A stretch of 64,000 bases of DNA. It comes from Gp7-AA10 sp035636095 (GTDB lineage: Bacteria > Acidobacteriota > Thermoanaerobaculia > Gp7-AA8). Positions within the stretch are counted from its first letter, which is position 1. Each line of letters starts with the position of its first letter. The notes under the pieces were generated by a model. That model saw only the letters and a list, made by a program, of their open reading frames with translations. It did no database searches and had not been told where the DNA came from. Made by a program: the position numbers and the translations under genes. Below are positions 1 through 7,883 of the stretch, in pieces. The stretch is from contig DASPZU010000001.1 of assembly GCA_035636095.1 (NCBI GenBank), forward strand, positions 1-64,000. The letters run 5' to 3'.

Positions 1-1
1 C

Positions 2-976
2 TTCCTGCTCTCGATCTACCGGCGCTTCTCTTCTGGTAGGCTCTCTCCATGGCGGTTCTCCTTTCTCTTTCACAACCGGATCGTACGACCCGGTGAAAGG
101 AACCGCCATCTCACTTTTCAACTAAGCTCGGGACATCCTCCGTTACAACGCAACTATTACTCTGCAGTGTCGACGACTGATCAAACGCGCTACTCTGGAG
201 ACGCCATCGGAAAATATGTTACTGCTGCGGATGTTTTTCCGACGTATCTCGATCTTGCGTTGGACTTTTTCGGCGCTCAAAGCTGTCAGAGTCCGCCCGC
301 CTGCGATAATTTGTTTACAGATTTCATGATCCTCGCCGAAGGCTCGGCAGGCCCTAACCCTCCAACCGTGCCCAACATGGTTCCATTTCTTCCGTTCGTC
401 GCGTATTGCCCTGCGTCCGCATATTGCAGCGAGGTCGCTGACCGATACTTCGACACACGAAACGGAAGTGCGACTCGTGACGGCTGTCAGCACTTTGTAT
501 CTGCGACCGCAGATGCGGCAACTCCCCAAACCTGGGGCGGAACGATTGGAACCACATGTAAGGATAGCGACGTCACTTGCGGAACGACCAATACGTTCGC
601 TGGAACGATCTTCATTTGGAACACCGCCGTCGCATGGGGAATCGCGGGATGGAGTCCCGATATCAGCGGACTCAGCGAAGGCCCCGTAATCCGCGAAGTA
701 TCGGTCCACGAACTAGGGCATACATTCGACGTCAATCAGCCACGAACTCAAACCGGGGGCCACTGCACCGGCTATTCGCCGCAGCCCGGGGGGCCACTGG
801 CGAGCAATTCTACCGGGAAATGTTTGATGAACCAGAATCGATCAAACCCTGAACGCGGCGATGGGCGCGTTGGTTTTCACAACGATCCATGGGATACGTC
901 GGAGTATCGACGAATCCGCGCGCGGCCCGATCCAGTTCCACAAACGTGGCAGTCGACATTCCTTCCAAACCCGTAG
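2..976 (+). CDS. Partial secreted zinc metalloprotease-like protein, 5' end outside window
   Basis: The reading frame is open from base 2 to the stop at 974-976, so the gene probably begins before the window. A GTG at 167 has no Shine-Dalgarno sequence. The zinc-binding motif HELGH is visible, followed about 30 residues later by a GGHC...KCLMNQ stretch that resembles the third ligand and Met-turn of metzincin-like enzymes. The canonical HExxHxxGxxH third histidine is absent (Q at that place). Cysteines are frequent, as in exported proteins. Upstream of about base 125 the Arg-rich translation in this frame looks non-coding, while frame 3 gives a protein-like stretch ending in a stop at 123-125; a frameshift near there is likely. 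The stop overlaps the ribosome binding site of the next gene. Confidence 0.6.
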   Translation, partial: FLLSIYRRFSSGRLSPWRFSFLFHNRIVRPGERNRHLTFQLSSGHPPLQRNYYSAVSTTDQTRYSGDAIGKYVTAADVFPTYLDLALDFFGAQSCQSPPACDNLFTDFMILAEGSAGPNPPTVPNMVPFLPFVAYCPASAYCSEVADRYFDTRNGSATRDGCQHFVSATADAATPQTWGGTIGTTCKDSDVTCGTTNTFAGTIFIWNTAVAWGIAGWSPDISGLSEGPVIREVSVHELGHTFDVNQPRTQTGGHCTGYSPQPGGPLASNSTGKCLMNQNRSNPERGDGRVGFHNDPWDTSEYRRIRARPDPVPQTWQSTFLPNP

Positions 977-986
977 GAGAAACAGC

Positions 987-1955
987 ATGCGACGATATAG
1001 CGTGGCATTCACCATCATTCTCACCGTTTTGAGCACCGTGAGATCTCACGCTGCCCAGACGTGGGATCAATTCCGCATTGCGCTGGAAGTGATTCCGCAG
1101 GCACCGCTGCCAGCGATTCCCGTCACGTTTCGGATCACCTTCACGAATCCGACGGACGTGCCGTTGGCCTTGCCTCCGCATGCGCTTTTGATTGCGACGA
1201 ATGAATCTGGTGACACGTTTCCATTAGACGGGAGTTTAAAGCCGATCTTTCCCGGCGAGTTAAGGACCACACCGGTTCCACCACGAGACAGCGCCGTCAT
1301 CGATCTTAGGCCTAGAGGCTCCTTTAACGATGACCCTTATTGGCTGAATGAGCCGAGACTGAATCATCCCGGGCACTTTCAGTTACAAGTAGTCGCGGGA
1401 AAGTTTTTCTCCGAGCATGGGATTCGCACTGTCCCCGAAAGTGGGATTCGATCAACGGCCGTGGACCTTCATGTTGTCGAACCGACCGGCGTCGATCTCA
1501 CAGTGTGGCGTGAAATGTTTAACGTTAGCAAGGGACAATGGTCAGAGCTCTTCATTGCGCATCCTGAGGGATGGGCTTTCGCGGCACATGTGGTTCGAGA
1601 CTTCCCTGATTCTCAATATGCGGGATGGTTTGCCGCCCGAGGAGTGCACGAAAAAGCAACTGAATCCGCGGACGCGCTTCGTAGCTGGTTAAGCCAAGCA
1701 AGTCACGATCAGTACACGGAAGGCCGAGAGCTCCGCCTCGCCCTTTTTGAGGATCGCGCAGCGCGAGAATGGACGCAGATCAAGGCTAACGAGGTCCTCC
1801 GCCACGTCGCAAATGCGCGCACGCTACTCGAAAAGCTGAAGAATTCGAAAGACCCGGAGATCGCATCGCGTGCCAGAAAACAATTGGACGACCTGCTGGT
1901 TCCCGACGAAGAAGATTTGCGAGAAAGAATTCCCCGCCGGCCGAACGCTCCGTAG
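987..1955 (+). CDS. Secreted protein of unknown function
   Basis: A 322-residue protein. The start is ATG 987, preceded by AGGAGA at 975-980, 11 nt after the previous stop. The N-terminus (MRRYSVAFTIILTVLSTVRSHAAQ) is a clear signal peptide, about 20 residues. The mature part begins with a segment that looks like an immunoglobulin-like beta domain (FRITFTNPTDVPLALP), followed by an Arg/Glu-rich helical C-terminus. I do not recognise a family. The tight spacing suggests co-transcription with the protease-like gene before it. An in-frame extension up to 861 is possible but would bury the signal peptide. Confidence 0.7.
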   Translation: MRRYSVAFTIILTVLSTVRSHAAQTWDQFRIALEVIPQAPLPAIPVTFRITFTNPTDVPLALPPHALLIATNESGDTFPLDGSLKPIFPGELRTTPVPPRDSAVIDLRPRGSFNDDPYWLNEPRLNHPGHFQLQVVAGKFFSEHGIRTVPESGIRSTAVDLHVVEPTGVDLTVWREMFNVSKGQWSELFIAHPEGWAFAAHVVRDFPDSQYAGWFAARGVHEKATESADALRSWLSQASHDQYTEGRELRLALFEDRAAREWTQIKANEVLRHVANARTLLEKLKNSKDPEIASRARKQLDDLLVPDEEDLRERIPRRPNAP

Positions 1956-1959
1956 AAAG

Positions 1960-2739
1960 TCACAAGCTGCGGACCATCTCGATCTGACGCACGAATCTTT
2001 CCGCGCCGACGCGTTGGAGAAATCCTTCGAAACGATCCTCGACGTTCATGATGCGAAGCGGTTTGCCGACATGAGCAGCCGCGGCGCGGAGGAGATCGCG
2101 ACCGATTCCCTGACGCCGGACGTCGCGCCGCACCGCCAGCAGCGGCACGTCGCCGTTTGATTGAAACACGACCACGGATCCGCGCTGGTCGCCGAGAACA
2201 TCGAACGCCTCTCGAGCGCGTTGAATCGATGCGAGCGAGTTTTGCCAGGACGGCTGCATATCGAACCAATCGCTCGGTGGAGGGCCGCCGACCTCGGCGG
2301 CCGCCGCGGAGGTCCGCGGCGCTCCACTGAATTTCCAGCTCTGCAATCGCCGTGTCTCAACGAAGCCGAGGTCGCGATACAACGCCTCGGCGCGCGTGTT
2401 GGTGTCGATCACTTCCAGGATGTAGCGCTTCGCCGGAAGGGCGTCGATGGATCGCTGCATCAACTGCCGTGCGATTCCGCGCCGTCGGTGCGAGATCACC
2501 ACTCCCGTCCCGCTGTTGTACGCCCCATCGCCATCGAGACAATTGAAAACGAAGCCGACCAGCCGCCGGCCGTCGAACGCGCCGACGGCCAGATCGGGTC
2601 GATAACCGCGGCGAACGACGAGGTTGGTCAGGTACTCCACGCTGTATTTGGCCGGAATGTCATAGTCGCTGAAGGCGTCGTTGAACGCTTCGGTCATGGT
2701 CTCGAAGCTGACGCCGGTGAGCGGGCGGATTTCGATCAA
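1960..2739 (-). CDS. Tandem GNAT-family N-acetyltransferase
   Basis: A 259-residue protein with two GNAT folds in a row. The N-terminal half has the acetyl-CoA binding loop HRRRGIARQLM and the usual NTRAEALYRDLGF ending; the C-terminal half has a second loop RRDVRRQGIGRDLL. The C-terminal copy is shorter and may be degenerate. The opening (IEIRPLTGVSFETMTEAFNDAFSDY) is typical of the family, so I place the start at TTG 2739; ATG 2697 is an alternative that would remove about 14 conserved residues. It is divergent from the gene starting at 2750, with about 10 bp between them. The substrate cannot be told from sequence. Confidence 0.8.
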   Translation of the reverse strand: MIEIRPLTGVSFETMTEAFNDAFSDYDIPAKYSVEYLTNLVVRRGYRPDLAVGAFDGRRLVGFVFNCLDGDGAYNSGTGVVISHRRRGIARQLMQRSIDALPAKRYILEVIDTNTRAEALYRDLGFVETRRLQSWKFSGAPRTSAAAAEVGGPPPSDWFDMQPSWQNSLASIQRAREAFDVLGDQRGSVVVFQSNGDVPLLAVRRDVRRQGIGRDLLRAAAAHVGKPLRIMNVEDRFEGFLQRVGAERFVRQIEMVRSL

Positions 2740-2749
2740 AATAGCGACA

Positions 2750-4366
2750 GTGTACTGGAGGAAATTCGCTCTTCTGGCGTTGGTGTGCCTCTCCGCTTCG
2801 GCAGACGAGATCGGAATCCTGATCGGCGGAAAGCGCATCATCGATCGCGACCCATCCAGCAGCGCCGACAATTGCTCGGGATGGGTTTACGGCGCGAGCC
2901 CGCTGCTCGATCAGAGCGGTCGCGTCGGTTCCATGTACGTGGTGACCGACCAGATCACGAATCACTGCCGCAATCCGATTGGATCGGCGGGACGCTTCGG
3001 CGATGTCATCGCGCTCCACACGCGCAATGCCGACGGCACGTGGTCGAAAGGGAACACCGTCATCGATCAATCGAATTTTTCCTGGATGAGCGACGCCGAT
3101 TTTCTGGCCCAGCATCCGGAGTCGTTGGTGGGACATCTGGCATCGCCGAGCGTGGTGAAGCTCGATGGGCGTTACTACATGGCATTGGTCGGATCGATGG
3201 ACGATCGCAATCTCTGCGCAGGCGAGCACACTGCGACGAACGGATGCGGCTCGTGTGCCGATCCGTGGTCGTACTTCGTGGCGATGTGGGCAGTCAGCGA
3301 CGACGGCGTGCACTGGCGGGTGCGTGAGCGCGCACCCGCCCATCCGTTGCTCATTGGCCGTCCGCCCGATTCCGTCGATCGGGGCGTCGGTTCGCTGTAC
3401 AAGGGCGTTACGCGCGTCAGCATGCTGGTCGCCGACGAGGGATTCCAAAAGTACTTCTACATCGGAGCGCAATTCTGGTCGGCCAGGGTTCTCAAAATGG
3501 CGATGTTCCGCGTGCCCTACGATGCCCGCAGCGAGTGGGGTCTCGGTGGTGATGCGGAGCTGTGGAGTTGGAATCGAAGCCGGTGGGTGACATGCGACAG
3601 CGGCCGGATTCCCGATTTCTTCGACGCGCTCAATGAAATCAGTCTCCTGAAGCTCAGCTCTCCGCTGTCGAGCATTTTGACGCGACGCGGCCAGTATCTC
3701 GCGCTGACGACGGCCGACTACTTCCCGGGCATGAGCTTCTTTCGCCGTGCCGCTGTCATTCGCTACGCAACGGCACAGCGTCTCAACGATTGGAGCGGCG
3801 AGTCTCCGGTTCGCAGCGGCATTCGCTTTTTCGCCGATGGATCCGGATACGACGGCTCGGTCATCGATCCGGTAGCCATCGAGGAAACCGACGGCACTCT
3901 CCGCCTGTTTTTTTCTTCGGCCGACGGCGACGAGCTTCACGGCCTCGCGCGCGACGGCTTGCCCGACTGCGTTCGGGATCCGAGCTTCGGTCCGACCGGC
4001 GTCTATGTCGGAACGGGAATCTATGAAGCCGTCATCGAGACGGTCACCCTGCGGCCGACCGTCACCACGCTGCGGCCCGCGAGCGTTCAGGTCCCCAACG
4101 GTTCACTCGCGCATTACACCGTCTGCGTCCACACCTCCGACGGAGTCGCTGCCGAAGGCGTGGCGACAGTCAGCGACTCCGGATTTCATTTTTCAGACGG
4201 TCTGCTCCAGAACGGATGCGCGGAGATCGATCTGCGCCTCAACGGAGTCGGCAGCCACATGATCATCGGCCTTTACAACCCTCAGAATCTGTGGCAAGCG
4301 AGCCTGTCGGCACCCCTGTTCCAGACAGTGGTCGACGCGCAGCGGCGAAGATCAGCGCACCATTAG
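2750..4366 (+). CDS. Secreted protein, possible beta-propeller glycosidase-like fold
   Basis: A 538-residue protein. GTG 2750 gives a good signal peptide (VYWRKFALLALVCLSASA) followed by DEIGILIGG. An earlier in-frame TTG at 2681 exists but would bury the signal. Repeated blocks such as GSMYVVTDQ, DGRYYMALVGSMD and DGTLRLFFSSADGDE resemble the blades of GH32/GH43-like propellers; this is a weak fold-level resemblance, not a family assignment. The C-terminal 110 residues look like an Ig-like domain. The last 4 bases overlap the end of purL on the other strand. A CAAAAT box lies 7 nt before the GTG, fitting a leaderless start. Confidence 0.55.
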   Translation: MYWRKFALLALVCLSASADEIGILIGGKRIIDRDPSSSADNCSGWVYGASPLLDQSGRVGSMYVVTDQITNHCRNPIGSAGRFGDVIALHTRNADGTWSKGNTVIDQSNFSWMSDADFLAQHPESLVGHLASPSVVKLDGRYYMALVGSMDDRNLCAGEHTATNGCGSCADPWSYFVAMWAVSDDGVHWRVRERAPAHPLLIGRPPDSVDRGVGSLYKGVTRVSMLVADEGFQKYFYIGAQFWSARVLKMAMFRVPYDARSEWGLGGDAELWSWNRSRWVTCDSGRIPDFFDALNEISLLKLSSPLSSILTRRGQYLALTTADYFPGMSFFRRAAVIRYATAQRLNDWSGESPVRSGIRFFADGSGYDGSVIDPVAIEETDGTLRLFFSSADGDELHGLARDGLPDCVRDPSFGPTGVYVGTGIYEAVIETVTLRPTVTTLRPASVQVPNGSLAHYTVCVHTSDGVAAEGVATVSDSGFHFSDGLLQNGCAEIDLRLNGVGSHMIIGLYNPQNLWQASLSAPLFQTVVDAQRRRSAHH

Positions 4367-6633
4367 TGCGCGAGCACTTCCGGAGCCTCTTCGCCCACGC
4401 CGCGGATCACGTCCTCGATCGAGTCGCCGCCCAGGAGAAGAGCGAAGGCCGAGCGCCAGATGCGAGACATCTCCGGAGTCGTGGTTCGGATCAGCTGGAC
4501 GACATTGCGCTCGATGATGAACGTGGCGTGCTCGGTACGTCCGATGCGCATCGCCGGCACGCCGTGCTTCTTCGCCAATCCGAGAACATCATCGACATGG
4601 CTGGTGGAAAGAATGGCACGCCCCTGAGACTCTCCAAAGAGCAATGCGATGGCGTCGATGTCATCGGCGTGACCGGCGAGATCGACGTGGCATCCGATTC
4701 CTTCCATCGACGATTCTGCCAGTGCGATGGCCAGGCCGCCATTCGACACATCGTGGGCGCTGCGGATGAGCCGGCGATCGTAAGCCGCCAGCAGCAGATC
4801 GATCAGCGCCTTTTCGCGATCGAGATCGACGCGTGGCGGCACCACTTTCGCGCCAGGCTGGAACATCTGCTGCCACTCCGCTCCGCCTAACTCGTCGCGC
4901 GTCTCGCCTAACAACACCACGTCGAGACCCGGCTCGGGGAAATAGAGATCGCGGCCGGAGTCTTCATGCTCGAGGATGCCGACCATTCCGATCGTGGGCG
5001 TGGGATAGATCGCCCGCCCTTCGGTCTCGTTGTAGAAGGAGACGTTGCCCGAAACGACGGGCGTCCCCAGCGCCAGGCAGGCTTCGCTGATCCCGCGGAT
5101 GCACTCCGAGAACTGCCACATGATCTCGGGCCTCTCCGGCGAGCCGAAGTTGAGGCAATCGGTGATCGCGACCGGCCGCCCGCCGCTGACCGCGACGTTT
5201 CTGGCCGCCTCCGCGACGGCTTGCTTCCCCCCTTCGTACGGATCGAGAAAGCAGTAAACGGGATTCACATCCGCGGTCATCGCGAGCGCGCGACCAGTGC
5301 CCTTCACGCGAACAATCGCCGCGTCGCGCCGCTCCGGTTTCGCGATGGTGTTGGTGCGAACGGTCGTGTCGTATTGCTCCGTGATCCAGTGCTTCGAGCA
5401 GAGGTTGGGGGAGGCGAGAAGCTTGAAGAGTGTATCGGTCATCTCGAGGTCCTTCTCCCCGCGCGCGGGGAGAAGGTGCCCCGAAGGGGCGGATGAGGGG
5501 CGTTGAATCGCCCTCTCGTACACCGGCGCCTCGGTTGAAATCGGGCCGACCGGAATTGCGGCGACCTGTTGGCCGTGCCGGAAAATGCGCGCGAATCCGT
5601 CGTCGGTCACGTCGCCGATCACCGAGGCGTTGAGGTCCCACTTCTCGAAGATGCGGACGACCTCCTGCTCGCGTCCGCGCTTCGCGACGATGAGCATCCG
5701 CTCCTGCGATTCCGACAGCATGATCTCGTACGGGGTCATGGCGCTTTCGCGCACCGGAACGTTGTCGAGATTGAGACGGATGCCCGTTCCGGCGCGGCCC
5801 GCCATCTCGAATGACGATGAGGTCAACCCCGCCGCCCCCATGTCCTGAATTCCGACGATGGCGTCGGTGTCCATCACCTCCAGGCAGGCCTCCAGGAGCA
5901 GCTTCTCGGTGAACGGATCGCCGACCTGCACCGTGGGCCGCTTTTCTTCCGACGTTTGATCGAATTCTGCGGAAGCCATCGTCGCGCCGTGGATGCCGTC
6001 GCGCCCCGTTTTCGATCCGACATAAATCACCGGATTGCCGACGCCGCTGGCGGTTCCCTTGAAAATTTTGTCGCGCGTCGTCACGCCTAACGCGAATGCG
6101 TTGACGAGGATGTTGCCGTTGTAGCAGGAGTGGAACGACGTCTCGCCGCCGACCGTCGGAATGCCGATGCAGTTGCCGTAGCCGCCGATGCCGCGCACGA
6201 CGCCGTCGACGAGGTATCGCATGCGCGGCGCATCGAGATCGCCGAAGTGGAGCGAGTCCAGACATGCGATCGGACGCGCGCCCATCGTGAAGATGTCACG
6301 CAGAATTCCACCCACTCCGGTCGCCGCGCCCTGATAGGGCTCGATGAACGAGGGATGGTTGTGCGATTCCATCTTGAAGGCCGCCACCCACCCGCCGCCG
6401 ATGTCGATGATTCCGGCATTCTCGCCTGGACCCTGGATGACGCGCGGCCCGCTGGTCGGAAACTTTCGCAGATGCACGCGGCTCGATTTGTACGAGCAGT
6501 GCTCCGACCACATCACCGAAAAGATTCCCAGCTCGGTGTGATTGGGCTCGCGCCCGAGGATGTGGGTGATGCGCCGGTATTCGTCGGGAGTGAGGCCGTG
6601 GGATGCGATGACTTGCGGCGTGATCGCGGTCAT
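4363..6633 (-). CDS. purL: Phosphoribosylformylglycinamidine synthase, large subunit
   Basis: PurL (FGAM synthase II) converts FGAR to FGAM in purine synthesis, with PurQ and PurS as partners in this short form. The 756 residues contain the family landmarks SEHCSYKSSR near the N-terminus, FKMESHNHPS, GGILRDIFTMGARP, GIGGYGNCIGIPTVGGET and LNFGSPERPE. Start at ATG 6633 is favoured: GATAAT (6640-6645) lies 6 nt upstream on the coding strand and there is no Shine-Dalgarno, suggesting a leaderless mRNA; ATG 6654 is the alternative. Between VYERAIQ and LEMTDTLF the protein carries about 17 extra residues (RPSSAPSGHLLPARGEK) encoded by a REP-like palindrome. No purQ or purS is in the window. Confidence 0.96.
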   Translation of the reverse strand: MTAITPQVIASHGLTPDEYRRITHILGREPNHTELGIFSVMWSEHCSYKSSRVHLRKFPTSGPRVIQGPGENAGIIDIGGGWVAAFKMESHNHPSFIEPYQGAATGVGGILRDIFTMGARPIACLDSLHFGDLDAPRMRYLVDGVVRGIGGYGNCIGIPTVGGETSFHSCYNGNILVNAFALGVTTRDKIFKGTASGVGNPVIYVGSKTGRDGIHGATMASAEFDQTSEEKRPTVQVGDPFTEKLLLEACLEVMDTDAIVGIQDMGAAGLTSSSFEMAGRAGTGIRLNLDNVPVRESAMTPYEIMLSESQERMLIVAKRGREQEVVRIFEKWDLNASVIGDVTDDGFARIFRHGQQVAAIPVGPISTEAPVYERAIQRPSSAPSGHLLPARGEKDLEMTDTLFKLLASPNLCSKHWITEQYDTTVRTNTIAKPERRDAAIVRVKGTGRALAMTADVNPVYCFLDPYEGGKQAVAEAARNVAVSGGRPVAITDCLNFGSPERPEIMWQFSECIRGISEACLALGTPVVSGNVSFYNETEGRAIYPTPTIGMVGILEHEDSGRDLYFPEPGLDVVLLGETRDELGGAEWQQMFQPGAKVVPPRVDLDREKALIDLLLAAYDRRLIRSAHDVSNGGLAIALAESSMEGIGCHVDLAGHADDIDAIALLFGESQGRAILSTSHVDDVLGLAKKHGVPAMRIGRTEHATFIIERNVVQLIRTTTPEMSRIWRSAFALLLGGDSIEDVIRGVGEEAPEVLAH
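5451..5500. repeat. REP-like palindromic element inserted in frame within purL
   Basis: Bases 5451-5476 form a perfect 26-bp palindrome with arms CCTTCTCCCCGCG / CGCGGGGAGAAGG. It is followed by a second small hairpin (GCCCC-GAA-GGGGC, 5478-5490) and the tail GGATGAGGGG. The composition and layout match the short palindromic elements seen between genes in many GC-rich bacteria (from memory). Here it sits inside purL and is translated in frame, adding a loop in a linker region of the enzyme. Confidence 0.8.
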
Positions 6634-6639
6634 GAGCGA

Positions 6640-6654
6640 ATTATCGCGTATCAT
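6640..6654. promoter_or_regulatory. Divergent leaderless -10 boxes for purL and the 6663 gene
   Basis: On the minus strand GATAAT (6645-6640) lies 6 nt before the purL ATG at 6633. On the plus strand TATCAT (6649-6654) lies 8 nt before the ATG at 6663. Neither gene has a Shine-Dalgarno sequence. Transcription starting about 7 nt after each -10 would begin at or next to the start codon. The two boxes are only 3 nt apart, so polymerase binding in one direction should exclude the other. Confidence 0.55.
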
Positions 6655-6662
6655 CGCCGCCC

Positions 6663-7160
6663 ATGATTCCCCGCTTTGCTTTGCTCGTGCCGGTTTTTGT
6701 CACGGCACTCGCCGCGACGGCGGCCGACGTCGGGAAAGCCGACGGAAAGCTGACCGTCAGCGGCAAGGCGCACAAACTCACTTACGCCTACGCCATCGCG
6801 ATGACCACCGACTCGCGCGAGCGGTTTTACAAGGTCTTTCTCACGGACGTCGCGCTGAGCGACAAGCAGCTGGGCCTTTTTCCCGATGTGTTCATCAAAA
6901 AGATCAACGAGGGAAAGATTCACGCCATACGCATCGGTATCGACAAGTCCGGCACTCTCGATTCCACCGAGGTCTACGACGGGCAAAGCTGGCCCACGAT
7001 CAAGGAGCCGAACAAACTCGACCTGAAAACGTTCGACGGGAAAGCAATCGTTGGCCGTCTGCACCTCGAAAAACCGTACGCCGATGTGAGCGGCGAAAAG
7101 TACCAGTACGACGTGACGTTCAGCGCTCCGGTTCGCCCTGAGACGGATTTTCTGCCGTGA
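6663..7160 (+). CDS. Secreted protein of unknown function
   Basis: A 165-residue protein with an N-terminal signal peptide (MIPRFALLVPVFVTALAATA). The mature part opens with a beta-rich module (GKLTVSGKAHKLTYAYAIAM). I do not recognise a named family. It is divergent from purL, probably leaderless, and is followed by a strong rho-independent terminator, so it is likely a single-gene transcript. It converges on the Spy/CpxP-like gene. Confidence 0.65.
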   Translation: MIPRFALLVPVFVTALAATAADVGKADGKLTVSGKAHKLTYAYAIAMTTDSRERFYKVFLTDVALSDKQLGLFPDVFIKKINEGKIHAIRIGIDKSGTLDSTEVYDGQSWPTIKEPNKLDLKTFDGKAIVGRLHLEKPYADVSGEKYQYDVTFSAPVRPETDFLP

Positions 7161-7162
7161 CG

Positions 7163-7197
7163 ACGCGGAGTGACGTCCGGCGTCACCCCGCGTTTTA
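7163..7197 (+). terminator. Rho-independent terminator
   Basis: The arms ACGCGGAGTGACG (7163-7175) and CGTCACCCCGCGT (7181-7193) pair with a single mismatch around a 5-nt loop, and TTTTA follows. It lies 2 nt after the stop of the secreted protein gene and faces the convergent Spy-like gene. Confidence 0.8.
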
Positions 7198-7208
7198 TCG
7201 GCGACAAA

Positions 7209-7625
7209 TTACTGGCGAGAGATTTTGCGACGCTCGTAGACCTGCGGCTGCGCGGCCTTGAAGGCCTCGTATTTCGTCCTCTGATCTGGAGTCAGGACGG
7301 CTTCGATCTTCTGCTGCAGAGTTTCCTTCTGCGCTTTGACCTGATCCAGGACGGCTTGTTGAGCCAGCAACATGCTTCCGACGCCGCAGGCATCGGCGGT
7401 CTTGCTCTTCAGCGCGACCTCAACGTCGCGCCCGAGCTGTTCGATTCGCGTAAAAAGCGGGGTGGTGGCGGTGCGGAAATCCGCGTGCGCGTTGTCCCAG
7501 GCGGTCTTCTGCGCCGGTGTGAGCTGCAGGAATTCAGCGACCTCGCGCCCCAGACGCGGCTCTTCGCCCGCAAACGTCAGAGTGGCAGCCAGTAGAAGAA
7601 TGACTGTGATGGCCAGGTGTCTCAT
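7209..7625 (-). CDS. Spy/CpxP-family periplasmic LTxxQ protein
   Basis: A 138-residue protein with a signal peptide (MRHLAITVILLLAATLTFA) and a helical mature domain. The domain carries the two hallmark motifs of the Spy/CpxP family, LTPAQ near the N-terminus and LTPDQ near the C-terminus. Family members are periplasmic chaperones or stress sensors. ATG 7625 has a strong Shine-Dalgarno (AAGGAGGC, 7633-7640 on the other strand). It is transcribed away from a histidine kinase-response regulator pair, as cpxP is from cpxRA in enterobacteria. It is therefore a plausible target and feedback partner of that two-component system (inference). Confidence 0.85.
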   Translation of the reverse strand: MRHLAITVILLLAATLTFAGEEPRLGREVAEFLQLTPAQKTAWDNAHADFRTATTPLFTRIEQLGRDVEVALKSKTADACGVGSMLLAQQAVLDQVKAQKETLQQKIEAVLTPDQRTKYEAFKAAQPQVYERRKISRQ

Positions 7626-7754
7626 TTGTGTTGCCTCCTTATGGGAGCAAAGTAGCCTCGTTCCGCAATGCGATCTTCAACCTGGCGCAAAGCATTTGTA
7701 AGAGACGTAAAAAGTGAGGACCGGCACGGCTTTGCACGCGAATCCGGATGCTAG

Positions 7755-7767
7755 ACTCGATTCGAGT
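7755..7767. promoter_or_regulatory. Palindrome in the Spy-like / histidine kinase intergenic region
   Basis: ACTCGA-T-TCGAGT is a perfect 13-bp inverted repeat about midway in the divergent region between the LTxxQ gene and the kinase. It could be an operator for the neighbouring response regulator. There is only one copy, so this is a candidate only. Confidence 0.3.
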
Positions 7768-7775
7768 GCACAAGG

Positions 7776-7872
7776 GAAATTTCAAATTTCAAATTTCAGA
7801 TGAAAAATGAAAACTATCTCGCGTCTTTGGCCTCTTCTAATTTTTCATTGGAAATTCGAAATTCTTAATTTC
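7776..7872. repeat. Word hairpin, word AAATTTC
   Basis: The left arm (7776-7810) is AAATTTC repeated in tandem followed by TGAAAAATGA. The right arm (7838-7872) is its imperfect reverse complement, so the AT-rich block can fold into a roughly 35-bp hairpin with a 27-nt loop. It ends 11 nt before the kinase start codon, which has no Shine-Dalgarno. The left arm is 33/35 identical to the arm at 48767-48801 upstream of thrS. Confidence 0.8.
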
Positions 7873-7883
7873 GGCTTTTAGTC

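Noticed and set aside
2161..3327. 388-codon plus-strand frame antisense to the GNAT gene
   Set aside because: It overlaps two well-supported genes, is Arg-rich and has no recognisable domain.
7708..7775. Sigma-70 promoter for the kinase in the divergent region
   Set aside because: TTGCAC and TAGACT are separated by only 14 nt, too short for a normal spacer.
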